NCBI GenBank assembly: GCA_012841525.1
Contig: DUUO01000023.1
Location: 27,592-91,591, forward strand
Origin: Clostridiales bacterium
GTDB lineage: Bacteria > Bacillota > Clostridia > Christensenellales > DTU072
Length of the DNA stretch: 64,000 bases
Direction of reading: 5' to 3'
Within the stretch, counting starts at the first letter, position 1. Every line of letters begins with the position of its first letter. A program made the position numbers and the translations under genes. Of this stretch, positions 1-10,570 are shown piece after piece. Below the pieces are notes generated by a model that saw only the letters and a program-made list of their open reading frames with translations, did not search any database and was not told the origin of the DNA.

Positions 1-1
1 T

Positions 2-247
2 TTTGATAAATTAATTTCTATTGCACTACCACGTGTTAGAGACTTTAGAGGTGTGTCTGATAAGTCTTTTGATGGACGAGGAAATTATGCTTTAGGTATT
101 AAAGAGCAACTTATTTTCCCAGAAATCGCATATGATAAAGTTGAAAAGGTTAGAGGCTTTGATATAACAATTGTTACATCAGCAAAAACAGATGAAGAAT
201 CAAAAGAACTATTGTCTTCATTAGGCATGCCTTTTGTTAGGAGGTAA
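2..247 (+). CDS. rplE: 50S ribosomal protein L5 (C-terminal part, truncated by window start)
   Basis: Open frame from the window edge encodes ...[35 protein letters not shown]..., typical L5 C-terminus; followed by rpsN and rpsH. Confidence 0.95.
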   Translation, partial: FDKLISIALPRVRDFRGVSDKSFDGRGNYALGIKEQLIFPEIAYDKVEKVRGFDITIVTSAKTDEESKELLSSLGMPFVRR

Positions 248-249
248 AA

Positions 250-435
250 ATGGCAAAAAAATCCATGATAAACAAACAAAAGAGAAAACAAAAATTCTCT
301 ACAAGAAAGTATACACGTTGCACAATATGTGGAAGACCTCATGCAGTTCTTCGTAAATATGGTGTTTGTAGAATATGTTTTAGAGAGCTTGCATATAAGG
401 GTGAAATACCTGGTGTTCGCAAGGCAAGTTGGTAG
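250..435 (+). CDS. rpsZ: 30S ribosomal protein S14, zinc (CXXC) type
   Basis: 61 aa with [25 protein letters not shown]; position in spc operon. Confidence 0.95.
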   Translation: MAKKSMINKQKRKQKFSTRKYTRCTICGRPHAVLRKYGVCRICFRELAYKGEIPGVRKASW

Positions 436-445
436 GAGGTAAATT

Positions 446-850
446 ATGGCTATTACAGATCCAATCGCAGATATGCTTACACGTATTCGTAACGGATTGA
501 TTGCAAAACATGAAACCGTAGATATTCCTGCAAGTAAAATGAAACTTGCAATAGGCAATATTTTAGTTGAAGAAGGTTTTGTTAAATCTTGTACAGTAAT
601 TGAAGAAAAAGATAAAGTCCAAAATACAATTCGTATTGAACTTAAATATACTCCTGAAAAAGAAAGAGTTATTAAGGGACTAAAAAGAATTAGTAGACCA
701 GGACTTAGAGTATATGCAAAGTCAAACGAAATTCCAAAAGTTTTAGGTGGAATTGGTATTGCAATTGTTTCAACATCAAGTGGTGTTATGACAGACAAGA
801 AAGCTCGCTCAATAGGAGCAGGTGGCGAAGTTTTAGCATATGTTTGGTAG
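446..850 (+). CDS. rpsH: 30S ribosomal protein S8
   Basis: [17 protein letters not shown]...; GGAGG RBS; synteny. Confidence 0.97.
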   Translation: MAITDPIADMLTRIRNGLIAKHETVDIPASKMKLAIGNILVEEGFVKSCTVIEEKDKVQNTIRIELKYTPEKERVIKGLKRISRPGLRVYAKSNEIPKVLGGIGIAIVSTSSGVMTDKKARSIGAGGEVLAYVW

Positions 851-859
851 GAGGTTAAA

Positions 860-1402
860 ATGTCAAGAATAGGTAGACTTCCAATAAAAATCGTTAGCGG
901 TGTAACTGTTAAAGTTGACAATGATGTGGTAACAGTTAGTGGCCCTTTAGGAACACTTTCACAACATATTGCTAATGATAAAATTAAAATTAAAGTTGAA
1001 AATGATGAAATAATATTAACAAGGCTTACTGAAGCAAAGCCTGTTAAAGCAGCACACGGATTATATCGTTCTTTATTAGCAAATATGGTAGAGGGCGTAA
1101 CAAAAGGATTTCAAAAAAATCTAATTATATCTGGTGTAGGTTTTAGAGCTGTTGCTCAAGGTGAAAAAGTTGTATTGAATATAGGATATTCTCACACAAT
1201 TGATGTTATCCCACCAGAAGGTATTAAAATTGAAATTGTTTCCCCAACAGAACTTGCTGTAAAAGGAATTGATAAAGTTTTAGTTGGACAAGTTGCTGCA
1301 AATATTAAAGCGTATAGAAAACCTGATCCTTATCATGGTTATGGAATTAGATATAAAGACGAAACCATACTAAGAAAAGAAGGCAAGGCAGCTGGTAAAT
1401 AG
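860..1402 (+). CDS. rplF: 50S ribosomal protein L6
   Basis: [11 protein letters not shown]...; ends [15 protein letters not shown]. Confidence 0.97.
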   Translation: MSRIGRLPIKIVSGVTVKVDNDVVTVSGPLGTLSQHIANDKIKIKVENDEIILTRLTEAKPVKAAHGLYRSLLANMVEGVTKGFQKNLIISGVGFRAVAQGEKVVLNIGYSHTIDVIPPEGIKIEIVSPTELAVKGIDKVLVGQVAANIKAYRKPDPYHGYGIRYKDETILRKEGKAAGK

Positions 1403-1413
1403 GAGGATTAAAA

Positions 1414-1782
1414 ATGTTGAGTAAAATAGATAAAAATGCATCAAGAAAGAAAAGACATTTGAGGATTCGCAATAAAATTTCTGGTACAGCTGAAACCCCA
1501 AGATTGAACATATTTAAATCTTCAACTCATATATATGCTCAAATTATAGATGATGATAAAGCAGTTACTTTGGTTTCTTCCAGTTCTCAATTAAAAGAAT
1601 TGGCAAAAGAACTAAAAGGAAAAAATAAAGTTGAGCAAGCAAGAGTTGTTGGAAATGATATTGCAAAAAAAGCTTTAGAGCAAAAGATCGATAAAGTTGT
1701 ATTTGATCGTGCAGGCTATGTCTACGCAGGGCGTGTCGCTGCATTTGCTGAAGCTGCAAGAGAAGCAGGATTGAAATTTTAG
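1414..1782 (+). CDS. rplR: 50S ribosomal protein L18
   Basis: Family sequence and synteny. Confidence 0.96.
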   Translation: MLSKIDKNASRKKRHLRIRNKISGTAETPRLNIFKSSTHIYAQIIDDDKAVTLVSSSSQLKELAKELKGKNKVEQARVVGNDIAKKALEQKIDKVVFDRAGYVYAGRVAAFAEAAREAGLKF

Positions 1783-1793
1783 GAGAGATAAAA

Positions 1794-2309
1794 ATGGCAA
1801 GAGAACCAAGAGATAGAAAAAGATCTAATCAAGATGATTTTATTGAAAGAATTGTTTCAATAAATCGTGTTTCGAAAGTTGTTAAAGGTGGACGAAACAT
1901 GCGTTTCACCGCTTTAGTTGTTGTAGGTGATGGCAAAGGTAAAGTTGGAATAGCACAAGGAAAAGCAGCTGAAGTTCCAGCAGCAATTGAAAAAGCTACA
2001 AAAGCAGCAAGAGAATCAATGATAAAAATTGCAATGCATAACACTACAATACCACATCAAGTTACTGGTGTTTTTGGAAGAGGAAAAGTTATAATTCTTC
2101 CAGCAGAAGAAGGAACTGGTGTTATTGCTGGTGCAAGTGCTCGTGCTGTATTAGAGGCTGTTGGTATAAAAGATGTTAGAACAAAATCTATAGGCTCTAA
2201 TAACCCAATCAATGTAGTTAAGGCTACTATGGAAGGGCTAAAGTCTTTAATGACAGTAGAACAATATGCTAAATTACGTGGCAAAACTGTAGAGGAAATA
2301 CTATCTTAA
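1794..2309 (+). CDS. rpsE: 30S ribosomal protein S5
   Basis: [37 protein letters not shown] motif. Confidence 0.97.
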   Translation: MAREPRDRKRSNQDDFIERIVSINRVSKVVKGGRNMRFTALVVVGDGKGKVGIAQGKAAEVPAAIEKATKAARESMIKIAMHNTTIPHQVTGVFGRGKVIILPAEEGTGVIAGASARAVLEAVGIKDVRTKSIGSNNPINVVKATMEGLKSLMTVEQYAKLRGKTVEEILS

Positions 2310-2319
2310 GGAGGCAATT

Positions 2320-2502
2320 ATGGCAAAGTTAAAAGTAACACTTAAAAAAAGCACGATAGGTAGTTTAAAAAGACACAAAGCAAATGTAGAAGCTCTTGGT
2401 CTAACAAAAATTGGACAAAGCAAAGTTCATGATGATACTCCTGCAATTCGCGGAATGATCTTCAAAGCACGACATCTTCTAGAAGTAGAAGAAATTGAAT
2501 AA
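2320..2502 (+). CDS. rpmD: 50S ribosomal protein L30
   Basis: 60 aa; synteny S5-L30-L15. Confidence 0.95.
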   Translation: MAKLKVTLKKSTIGSLKRHKANVEALGLTKIGQSKVHDDTPAIRGMIFKARHLLEVEEIE

Positions 2503-2513
2503 GGAGAAAAAAG

Positions 2514-2957
2514 ATGAATTTACATACAATATCACCTGCTGAGGGTGCAGTAAAAGAAAAAAAGAGACTAGGTAGAGGAATTGGCTCAGGCCTTGGAAAA
2601 ACTTCTGGTAAAGGTCACAAAGGACAATTAGCAAGAAGTGGTGGCGGTACAAGACCTGGATTTGAAGGCGGTCAAATGCCTCTTTACAGAAGATTGCCAA
2701 AACGTGGTTTTAATAGCCCATTTAAAAAAGAATACAATGTCATTAATGTTAGAGATTTAGAAAAACTAGATGGCAAAAATGAAGTTACTGTTGAGTTTTT
2801 ACATGAAATTGGTGTAATTTCTAAAATTGCAAACGATGGTTTAAAAGTTTTAGGAGATGGCGAATTAACTAAAAAACTTACAGTTAAAGCTAGCAAATTT
2901 AGTGCAAAAGCTATTGAAAAAATTGAAAAGGCAGGCGGTAAAGCAGAGGTGATTTAA
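2514..2957 (+). CDS. rplO: 50S ribosomal protein L15
   Basis: [22 protein letters not shown] motif. Confidence 0.97.
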   Translation: MNLHTISPAEGAVKEKKRLGRGIGSGLGKTSGKGHKGQLARSGGGTRPGFEGGQMPLYRRLPKRGFNSPFKKEYNVINVRDLEKLDGKNEVTVEFLHEIGVISKIANDGLKVLGDGELTKKLTVKASKFSAKAIEKIEKAGGKAEVI

Positions 2958-4288
2958 TGTTTCAAACTTTAGTCAATGCATTTAAGGATAAAGAAATAAG
3001 ACGTAAGATGTTTTATACCTTTGCCTTATTATTAGTTTATAGAATTGGATGTTTTGTGCCAATTCCAGGCCTTGATGCGAGAGCTATGGGCTTTGAAAGT
3101 ATAGCAACTACTGATTTCCTACAAATGCTATCTGCTGTTACTGGTTCTTCATTTTCTAATGGAACAATTTTTGCATTAGGAATTATTCCATTTATTAACT
3201 CTTTCATTATTATGCAACTTTTGACTTTGATTATTCCAAAACTTGAAAGATTGACAAAAGAAGGTGAAGATGGAAGGCAAAAAATAACACAATATACTAG
3301 ATATTTAGCTATTTTACTTGCTTTAATTCAAGCCATTGGTATCATTTTTGCTTGGAGACAATATGTTATTCCAATATATGGAAATAACCCAACCAAAACA
3401 AATGAAGTTTTCACAATGATAAGTATTGTAATAATTTTAGTTGGTGGTTCTTCTATGGTTATGTGGATAGCAGAAAGAATAACTGAATTTGGAATTGGAA
3501 ACGGTACCTCACTTATAATCTTTATCGGTATCATTTCTTCTTTAGGTGCAGCATTATTAGGAGCATTTAGAATAATACCAGAACAAGTGAAATCAGGAAA
3601 CACAACTGGAATTTGGTACTTGTTAGGATTTTTGGCATTAGTGTTTGTGCTATTTGTTTTGATAGTATTTGTCGACTCTGCTGAAAGAAGAGTTGGAGTA
3701 ACTTATGCAGGTGGAAGAGTTTTTGGAAATAGACAAACTCAATCTCAAACCACTTATATTCCAATAAAAGTTAATGCAAGTGGCGTTATGCCAATTATCT
3801 TTGCATCATCATTAATTATGTTTCCACAAATGATAATTCAATTTGCTCAAGCAGGCGGTTCTAAATTTGGTCTTTGGTGGGCAAAATGGTTAGGAACAAA
3901 TGGACATCTATATGGACCTATAGTGTTTATTCTTATAATATTCTTTGCATATTTTTATGCTCAAATACAATTCAACCCAGATGATGTTGCAAAAATGTTA
4001 AAAGAAAGAGGTGGTATGCTAGTTGGTGGAATTACCCCAGGCAAACCCACAAGTGATTATTTAAGGAAAATTAACAATAGACTTACTTTGTTTGGAGCAA
4101 TATATCTTGGCTTTTTAGCTTTGATTCCTGCTTTGATTTTACAACAAGTACCTGGCTTCAAAACTTTAGGATTTGGAAATGCGTTTTCAGCAACAGGTTT
4201 ACTAATTGTAGTTTCAGTAGCATTGGAGTTCCAAAAACAACTTGAAAGTCAATTGCTTGTAAGGCACAATAGAGGATTCTTGAAATAA
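2957..4288 (+). CDS. secY: Preprotein translocase subunit SecY
   Basis: 443 aa polytopic protein with SecY motifs; overlaps rplO stop. Confidence 0.97.
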   Translation: MFQTLVNAFKDKEIRRKMFYTFALLLVYRIGCFVPIPGLDARAMGFESIATTDFLQMLSAVTGSSFSNGTIFALGIIPFINSFIIMQLLTLIIPKLERLTKEGEDGRQKITQYTRYLAILLALIQAIGIIFAWRQYVIPIYGNNPTKTNEVFTMISIVIILVGGSSMVMWIAERITEFGIGNGTSLIIFIGIISSLGAALLGAFRIIPEQVKSGNTTGIWYLLGFLALVFVLFVLIVFVDSAERRVGVTYAGGRVFGNRQTQSQTTYIPIKVNASGVMPIIFASSLIMFPQMIIQFAQAGGSKFGLWWAKWLGTNGHLYGPIVFILIIFFAYFYAQIQFNPDDVAKMLKERGGMLVGGITPGKPTSDYLRKINNRLTLFGAIYLGFLALIPALILQQVPGFKTLGFGNAFSATGLLIVVSVALEFQKQLESQLLVRHNRGFLK

Positions 4289-4917
4289 TGAAGATAGTTT
4301 TATTAGGTGCTCCAGGTGCTGGGAAAGGATCTCAAGCAGAACTTATTAGTAAAGAATATGGATTTACTCATATATCCACTGGTGATGCATTTAGATCCAA
4401 CATTGCAAGAGAAACAGAAATTGGTAAAATTGCAAAAGATTATGTTGAAAAAGGATTACTAGTTCCAGATGAAATCGTCGTTGAAATTGTAAAAGAAAGA
4501 TTAACACATGATGATTGTAAAAAAGGTTTCATTTTAGACGGTTTCCCAAGAACTATTCCACAAGCAATTGCACTTGATAAAATAGTTAAATTAGATTGTG
4601 TTCTTAATATTAAAGTCGATAATGAAATAGTTATAGATCGTATTTCAGGAAGAAGAGCATGTAGTGGTTGTAATCAAATATATCATATATCTACATACTC
4701 AAAAGAAACCTGTGATAAATGTGGTGGCAAATTATATATTAGAAATGATGATAAGAAAGAAACAGTTTTAAATAGACTTGAAGTTTATAATGAAGAAACT
4801 GCACCACTAATTGAATATTATAAAAACAAAAATATATTATTCGATGTAGATGGTTCAAATTCTATTGCTAAAACTTTTGAACGGGTAAAAGAAATTATTG
4901 GTAAATTGAAAATATAA
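4288..4917 (+). CDS. adk: Adenylate kinase (zinc-lid type)
   Basis: GAPGAGKGSQAE P-loop; LID cysteines CSGCNQIYH...CDKCGG. Confidence 0.96.
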   Translation: MKIVLLGAPGAGKGSQAELISKEYGFTHISTGDAFRSNIARETEIGKIAKDYVEKGLLVPDEIVVEIVKERLTHDDCKKGFILDGFPRTIPQAIALDKIVKLDCVLNIKVDNEIVIDRISGRRACSGCNQIYHISTYSKETCDKCGGKLYIRNDDKKETVLNRLEVYNEETAPLIEYYKNKNILFDVDGSNSIAKTFERVKEIIGKLKI

Positions 4918-5663
4918 TGATTGTTTCAATAAAAAGTTCATATGAAATTAATCTTATGAGAAAAGCAGGCGCTATCGTAAGAGATGTTCTAGCACTTTTA
5001 GAGGAGCATGCAAAACCAGGTATCACTACACAAAAACTTGACAAAATTGCATATCAATACATAAAAGAGTGCAATGCTACGCCATCTTTTTTAGGATATG
5101 GAGGATTCCCTGGTTCAATATGTACTTCAATTGATGAAGAAGTCGTTCATGGAATTCCAAGTCATAGAGTATTAGAAGAGGGTATGCTATTAAAAGTTGA
5201 TGTTGGAGCAAACTATAAAAACTATCATAGTGATGCAGCAAGAAGTATAGCAATTGGTGAAATCTCTGAAGAGAAAAAACAACTAGCGAAAGTTTGTAAA
5301 GAAAGTTTTTTTGAAGGTGTATCAATATTAAGGCCTAATGTAAGACTTGGCGATTTAGGAAATAAAATACAAACTTATGTTGAAGCTCATGGGTTTTCTG
5401 TAATTAGAGAATTAGTAGGTCATGGAATAGGTTCAAGTTTACATGAAATGCCAAATGTTCCAAATTATGGTGTACAAGGAATGGGACTTAGACTTAAAAA
5501 AGGAATGACTATTGCAATAGAACCTATGATTAATATTGGAACACATAAAGTAAAGACACTTGAAGATGACTGGACTATTGTTACTTTAGATAAATCTTGT
5601 TCTGCTCATTATGAAAACACCGTGTTAATCACTGATGATGGAGTCGAAATCTTAACATTGTAA
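4917..5663 (+). CDS. map: Type I methionine aminopeptidase
   Basis: Metallopeptidase M24 motifs (HGIPS, VDVGANYKNYHSDAARS, GHGIG, EPM). Confidence 0.96.
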   Translation: MIVSIKSSYEINLMRKAGAIVRDVLALLEEHAKPGITTQKLDKIAYQYIKECNATPSFLGYGGFPGSICTSIDEEVVHGIPSHRVLEEGMLLKVDVGANYKNYHSDAARSIAIGEISEEKKQLAKVCKESFFEGVSILRPNVRLGDLGNKIQTYVEAHGFSVIRELVGHGIGSSLHEMPNVPNYGVQGMGLRLKKGMTIAIEPMINIGTHKVKTLEDDWTIVTLDKSCSAHYENTVLITDDGVEILTL

Positions 5664-5772
5664 AATGCTTGATTAATTGAAATAATTATATTAAGAGATG
5701 GAAACACTTGAGTTGTGAAAAAATATATCAAAATAACGCAGTAGAAAATATAGTGTATAATTTGGAGAAACA

Positions 5773-6039
5773 ATGCAAGAAATAGAAGTTGGATCAATTG
5801 TACTTTCAATTGCTGGAAGAGATAAAGGAAGATTCTTTGTAGTATATGAAATTGTTGATGATAACTATATAACGATTGTAGATGGAGCCTTACGAAAACT
5901 TGAAAAGGCAAAATTAAAAAAAATAAAGCATGTAAAAAACCAAAATATCGTTTTAGAAAGACTACAAAATAAATTCAAAGAAGGTATTAAGGTTTATGAT
6001 GCTGAAGTTAGAAGTGCATTAAAGCCGTATAATGGCTAA
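5773..6039 (+). CDS. KOW domain RNA-binding protein (L14e-like)
   Basis: 88 aa, KOW-like IEVGSIVLSIAGRDKGRFFVVYEIVDDNYITIVDGALRKLEKAKLKK; map-infA location common in Clostridia. Confidence 0.8.
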   Translation: MQEIEVGSIVLSIAGRDKGRFFVVYEIVDDNYITIVDGALRKLEKAKLKKIKHVKNQNIVLERLQNKFKEGIKVYDAEVRSALKPYNG

Positions 6040-6065
6040 CTGTTAAAAAATATTTAGGAGAAAAC

Positions 6066-6287
6066 ATGGCAAGAAACGATTCAATCGAAGTCGATGGCAC
6101 AATAGTAGAGGTTTTACCAGGAACAAATTTTAAAGTAAAACTTTCAAACGGACATATTATTCAAGCATATTTGTCAGGCAAGATGAGAGTGCATTATGTA
6201 AAAGTTTGCGAAGGTGATAGTGTAAAAGTTGCTATTAGCCCATATGATTTAACTAAGGGTAGAATTGTCTATCGTAACAAGAAGTAA
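6066..6287 (+). CDS. infA: Translation initiation factor IF-1
   Basis: 73 aa S1-like fold protein ending [15 protein letters not shown]. Confidence 0.97.
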   Translation: MARNDSIEVDGTIVEVLPGTNFKVKLSNGHIIQAYLSGKMRVHYVKVCEGDSVKVAISPYDLTKGRIVYRNKK

Positions 6288-6298
6288 GGAGGTTAATT

Positions 6299-6415
6299 AT
6301 GAAAGTAAGACCATCAGTAAAACCAATTTGTGATAAATGTAAAATTATTAAAAGAAAAGGAAAAGTTATGGTTATTTGTCCAAAATACCCTAACCATAAA
6401 CAAGTTCAAGGATAA
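6299..6415 (+). CDS. rpmJ: 50S ribosomal protein L36 (zinc type)
   Basis: Translated by eye: [43 protein letters not shown] upstream; absent from the ORF track because it is short. Confidence 0.95.
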   Translation: MKVRPSVKPICDKCKIIKRKGKVMVICPKYPNHKQVQG

Positions 6416-6429
6416 AAAAATATGAGTAA

Positions 6430-6550
6430 GTTACCCATCTTAACAATGTGTATTTTAGTATACAAAAATATGGTTAATATGGTAACATTATAAGGTTGTT
6501 ATTTTAAACTAGCGGCTGTAACCGTTACTTCCACTATCGGTTATTTAGTG
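6430..6550 (+). promoter_or_regulatory. Structured rpmJ-rpsM spacer (candidate leader element)
   Basis: Nested stem GTTACC(C)AT/ATGGTAAC (6430-6438/6479-6486), TTAAC/GTTAA (6440-6444/6473-6477), TGTGTA/TATACA (6447-6452/6459-6464); then TAACCG/CGGTTA (6519-6524/6538-6543) and the interleaved CACTA/TAGTG (6532-6536/6546-6550). Confidence 0.45.
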
Positions 6551-6584
6551 AATAAAATATAAATAAAAAAAATGGAGGAAATCA

Positions 6585-6956
6585 ATGGCTCGTATATTAG
6601 GTGTAGACTTACCCCGTGAAAAAAGAGTAGAAATTGGACTTACCTATATTCATGGTATAGGAAGGGCAACTTCAAACAAGTTACTTGCTGAATGTGAAAT
6701 CGATCCAAATATTAGAATAAAGGATCTAACAGAAGAACAAGTAGCTAAAATTCGTGATTATATTGAAACTCATCTTCATGTTGAAGGTGATTTAAAGCGT
6801 GATGTCATGCTTAACATCAAACACTATATGGAAATTGGTTCGTATAGAGGTACAAGGCATAGAAAAGGATTACCAGTAAGAGGACAATCCACTAAACAAA
6901 ATGCTCGTACAAGAAAAGGACCAAAACGTGCCGTTGGGCGTGTTAAGAAGAAGTAG
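6585..6956 (+). CDS. rpsM: 30S ribosomal protein S13
   Basis: [26 protein letters not shown]...; synteny. Confidence 0.97.
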   Translation: MARILGVDLPREKRVEIGLTYIHGIGRATSNKLLAECEIDPNIRIKDLTEEQVAKIRDYIETHLHVEGDLKRDVMLNIKHYMEIGSYRGTRHRKGLPVRGQSTKQNARTRKGPKRAVGRVKKK

Positions 6957-6967
6957 GAGGCAAAAAG

Positions 6968-7363
6968 ATGGCAGCGAAAAAACGACCTACAATTAGAAGA
7001 AGAAAAGATTTTAAAAATATTGAAAAAGGACAAGCACATGTGCATGCTTCTTTCAATAATACAATAGTTACCGTAACTGATATGGACGGCAATGTTATCA
7101 GTTGGAGTTCTGCTGGTAAAATGAAGTTCAAAGGTAGTAGAAAATCTACTCCTTATGCAGCACAAATTGTTGCTGAAGATGCAGCAAAAATAGCATATGA
7201 ACATGGTGTTAGAAAAGTAGAGGTGTACATTAAAGGACCAGGACAAGGAAGAGAATCTTCAATTAGATCTTTCCACAATGCTGGTATTGAAGTAACAAAA
7301 ATTCAAGATGTTTCACCTTTACCACATAATGGATGTCGTCCACCTAAAGTAAGAAGATTGTAA
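6968..7363 (+). CDS. rpsK: 30S ribosomal protein S11
   Basis: [28 protein letters not shown] motif. Confidence 0.97.
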   Translation: MAAKKRPTIRRRKDFKNIEKGQAHVHASFNNTIVTVTDMDGNVISWSSAGKMKFKGSRKSTPYAAQIVAEDAAKIAYEHGVRKVEVYIKGPGQGRESSIRSFHNAGIEVTKIQDVSPLPHNGCRPPKVRRL

Positions 7364-7376
7364 TCGGAGGTAAATA

Positions 7377-8018
7377 ATGGCAAAATATACAGGTCCAGTT
7401 TGTAAATTATGCAGACGTGAAGGCGATAAATTATTTTTAAAAGGGGATAGATGTTATAGCGAAAAATGTCCATTTGCAAAAGGACAAATTCGTAGAACTC
7501 CAGTTTTCCCACCAGGACAACATGGTTCTGCTAGAAAAAAATTAACCCCATATAGTATTCAATTGCGTGAAAAACAAAAAGCAAAAAGAATGTATGGTTT
7601 AACAGAAAAACAATTCAAAAGATATTATTTAAGAGCAGAAAAAATGAGAGGTGTTGTTGGTGAAAACATGCTATCTCTTATTGAAAGAAGATTAGATAAT
7701 GTGGTTTTTCGTATGGGAATGGGATTTAGTAGAGCACAATCTCGTCAATTAGTAAATCATGGACATATTCAAGTTAATGGTAAAAAAGTTGATATTCCAT
7801 CATTTTTAGTTAAAGAAGGAGATGTGATTACTGTAAAACCAACGAAAAAGGAATTAGGTTTCTTTAAGGATTTAAAAAATTCTAAAGTTGCAAATTTACC
7901 AAAATGGTTAAGTTTTGATCCAGAAACATTGACAGGAAAGGTAGAAGCTTTACCAGCAAGAGATGATATTGAACTTTCAATTAAAGAACACTTAATTATA
8001 GAGCTATATTCTAAATAA
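7377..8018 (+). CDS. rpsD: 30S ribosomal protein S4 (cysteine-containing type)
   Basis: [16 protein letters not shown]...; S4 RNA-binding domain. Confidence 0.97.
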   Translation: MAKYTGPVCKLCRREGDKLFLKGDRCYSEKCPFAKGQIRRTPVFPPGQHGSARKKLTPYSIQLREKQKAKRMYGLTEKQFKRYYLRAEKMRGVVGENMLSLIERRLDNVVFRMGMGFSRAQSRQLVNHGHIQVNGKKVDIPSFLVKEGDVITVKPTKKELGFFKDLKNSKVANLPKWLSFDPETLTGKVEALPARDDIELSIKEHLIIELYSK

Positions 8019-8044
8019 GTTTAAGTTAGGAGGCAGATAACATT

Positions 8045-8989
8045 ATGATAGAATTTATTAAACCAACGATTGAAATAAAAGAAATCTCTAAAGGGGAAGC
8101 AACATTTACTGTTGAACCACTAGTAAGAGGTTATGGTACAACTTTAGGCAATGCTTTGCGTAGAGTTTTATATGCAACACTACCAGGCGCAGCTATAGTT
8201 GGCGTAAAAATTAAAGGTGTTAAACATGAATTTAGCACTGTTCCAGGAGTAAAAGAAGATGTTGCTGAAATAATTTTAAACTTAAAAGAAGTAGCAGTTA
8301 AGGCTCATCTTGACAGCTTTGAAAGAGCAACTGTAACTCTTTCAAAAGATACTCAAGGTGTTGTAAAAGCAAAAGATATTAAAGTTCCATCAGATATTGA
8401 AATAATGAATGGAGATCTTGTCATTTGTAACTTAAGTGAAGGAGCATCTATTGATATGGAACTTACTATTGCTTCTGGAGAAGGATATGTTCCTGCACAA
8501 AATAATAAAAAAGCAGATATGCCTATAGGATATATTCCAATTGATAGCTCATTTTCACCTGTGAAATTTGCAACATATGAAGTAATTGATACTCGTGTTG
8601 CTCAAACAATTGATTATGATAAATTGGTTCTAACAGTTAAAACAGATGCTACTGCAACACCTACAGAAGTTGTTTCTTTAGCAGCAAAAATTTTAGTTGA
8701 TCATCTAGGACTATTTATTGATATAGTTGATAATATGAGTAGTGTGGATGTTTTAAAACCTGAAGAAGATGAGGTTGAGGATACTAAAGAAGATATTGCT
8801 ATAGAGCAACTTGATTTGTCAGCAAGACCATTAAATTGTCTAAAAAGAGCAAATATCAATATGGTTAGTCAATTACTTGAATTAACAGAAGAAGAGCTCG
8901 ATAAAATTAAGAATTTAGGGAAAAAATCCGCTAAAGAAATCATTGATAAATTGAGTTTAATGGGCTATTCTTTGAAAAAGGCAGATTAA
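8045..8989 (+). CDS. rpoA: DNA-directed RNA polymerase subunit alpha
   Basis: N-terminal FTVEPLVRGYGTTLGNALRRVLY and alpha-CTD. Confidence 0.98.
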   Translation: MIEFIKPTIEIKEISKGEATFTVEPLVRGYGTTLGNALRRVLYATLPGAAIVGVKIKGVKHEFSTVPGVKEDVAEIILNLKEVAVKAHLDSFERATVTLSKDTQGVVKAKDIKVPSDIEIMNGDLVICNLSEGASIDMELTIASGEGYVPAQNNKKADMPIGYIPIDSSFSPVKFATYEVIDTRVAQTIDYDKLVLTVKTDATATPTEVVSLAAKILVDHLGLFIDIVDNMSSVDVLKPEEDEVEDTKEDIAIEQLDLSARPLNCLKRANINMVSQLLELTEEELDKIKNLGKKSAKEIIDKLSLMGYSLKKAD

Positions 8990-9003
8990 AAGGAGATACT
9001 ATC

Positions 9004-9513
9004 ATGGCTAATAAAAAATTAGGAAGAAGAACTGATCAAAGATTGCAAATAATTTACAGTCAAACAGCACAATTATTGTGGCATGGAAGTATAGAAACGA
9101 CTGTTGATAGGGCAAAATCTGTAAGAAGTATTGCAGAAAAAATAATTAAACTGGCAGTTCGTACATATGAAGATACTGTAGAAGTTACAAAGCAAAAACC
9201 AAATCAAAAGAATGAAAAAGTTGATGTTAAGGTTATAAATGATGGCCCTAAAAAACTAGCAGCAAGAAGAAAAATTATGAGCATGTTGCCAGATTTACAA
9301 GAAATTAGAGATCCAAAAGAAAGGAAAGCTGATTATAAAGAAAGAACAAAAGATATCAACCACCCACTTATTGAAAAAATCTTTAGAGAATATGCACCAA
9401 AATATGCAAAAAGAGAAGAAGATTTAGGTCAAGGTGGCGGATATACTAGAATAATCAGATTAGGCAACAGAAGAGGCGATAATGCTGAAGTTTGTATAAT
9501 TGAATTAGTTTAA
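9004..9513 (+). CDS. rplQ: 50S ribosomal protein L17 (long form)
   Basis: Typical L17 N-terminus and C-terminus with an internal extension; follows rpoA. Confidence 0.95.
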   Translation: MANKKLGRRTDQRLQIIYSQTAQLLWHGSIETTVDRAKSVRSIAEKIIKLAVRTYEDTVEVTKQKPNQKNEKVDVKVINDGPKKLAARRKIMSMLPDLQEIRDPKERKADYKERTKDINHPLIEKIFREYAPKYAKREEDLGQGGGYTRIIRLGNRRGDNAEVCIIELV

Positions 9514-9536
9514 TTTTAGATGTTCAAGAAAAAACG

Positions 9537-9562
9537 AAGGAGACTGAAAAGTCTCCTTTTTT
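9537..9562 (+). terminator. Rho-independent terminator after rplQ
   Basis: AGGAGACT-GAAA-AGTCTCCT followed by a T run. Confidence 0.9.
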
Positions 9563-9702
9563 GTTGCAAATAATACAGTTTGTTGATTTTTTAATAATAT
9601 TTTAGAAAAATAATGTATCCATAGCTACATATTATATATATTTTTTATTTTTTAATTTGTTCGGAGTTTTAAATTTTGTAAATTTCTCACTCAGCCTTAA
9701 AA

Positions 9703-9732
9703 TTGACTAAATGCCGATTTTTGTGATATAGT
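9703..9732 (+). promoter_or_regulatory. Sigma-A-like promoter upstream of coaX
   Basis: TTGACT (9703-9708), 18-nt spacer, TATAGT (9727-9732). Confidence 0.6.
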
Positions 9733-9773
9733 TGCATTATATTTAACATATTAGCAAATAAGTAAGGGTGCAT

Positions 9774-10544
9774 ATGATTTTATTGCTTGACATTGGAAAT
9801 TCGAACATAAAAATTGGGGCAGTTGTTGATGATAAAATAGTGAAAACTTGGAGAATCGCTACAGATTTATCTAAAACTGCTGATGAGTTTGGTATGGTTT
9901 TTATTGAACTGCTAAATTCCATAGGAAAAAACTCAAAAGATATTGAAGGTGTTATCATTAGTTCAGTTGCACCTTCTCTAAATTATACAATTGAACATAT
10001 GTGTGAATATTATTTTAATTTAAAACCGATTATGGTAAATTATAAAATTAATTTAGGAATGAATATTATCTACAGTCCTAAAGAAGACTTAGGAACTGAT
10101 AGAATTGTAAATTGTGTAGCGGGAAAACAAAAATATGGATATCCTTGTCTAATTGTTGACTTTGGTTCTGCAACGACCTTTAATGTAATTTCGAATAAAG
10201 GTGATTTTATTGGGGGTGTTATTGCACCTGGAATTAAATCTAGTGCTGAGGCATTAACTAATATCACGGCAAAACTTCCCAGAATTGAACTTAACACTCC
10301 TTCAAAAGTAATTGGAATCAATACAGTATCAAATATGCAATCTGGTGTCATATATGGTTTTAGAGGTTTAGTTGAAGGAATTATTGCTTTGATAAAAGAA
10401 GAGTGCGGCTATTCAAATTTAAAAGTAATTGCGACTGGTGGCATGAGTGAAATCATAGTAAGAGGTGGTAGCACCGCATTTGATAAAATTGATAGAATGT
10501 TGTCACTAGAAGGACTTAAACATTTGTATAAATTAAACACGTAG
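9774..10544 (+). CDS. coaX: Type III pantothenate kinase
   Basis: MILLLDIGNSNIKIG... and VDFGSATTFNVI...GGVIAPGI motifs. ORF track starts at 9768; 9774 also plausible. Confidence 0.93.
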   Translation: MILLLDIGNSNIKIGAVVDDKIVKTWRIATDLSKTADEFGMVFIELLNSIGKNSKDIEGVIISSVAPSLNYTIEHMCEYYFNLKPIMVNYKINLGMNIIYSPKEDLGTDRIVNCVAGKQKYGYPCLIVDFGSATTFNVISNKGDFIGGVIAPGIKSSAEALTNITAKLPRIELNTPSKVIGINTVSNMQSGVIYGFRGLVEGIIALIKEECGYSNLKVIATGGMSEIIVRGGSTAFDKIDRMLSLEGLKHLYKLNT

Positions 10545-10570
10545 TTTTGCAGTAAATTGAATTTTTAAAA

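Noticed and set aside
85-921. 278-aa minus-strand ORF
   Set aside because: Antisense to rpsZ-rpsH-rplF; low-complexity translation typical of mirror ORFs in AT-rich genes.
6824-7246. 140-aa minus-strand ORF
   Set aside because: Antisense to rpsM/rpsK.
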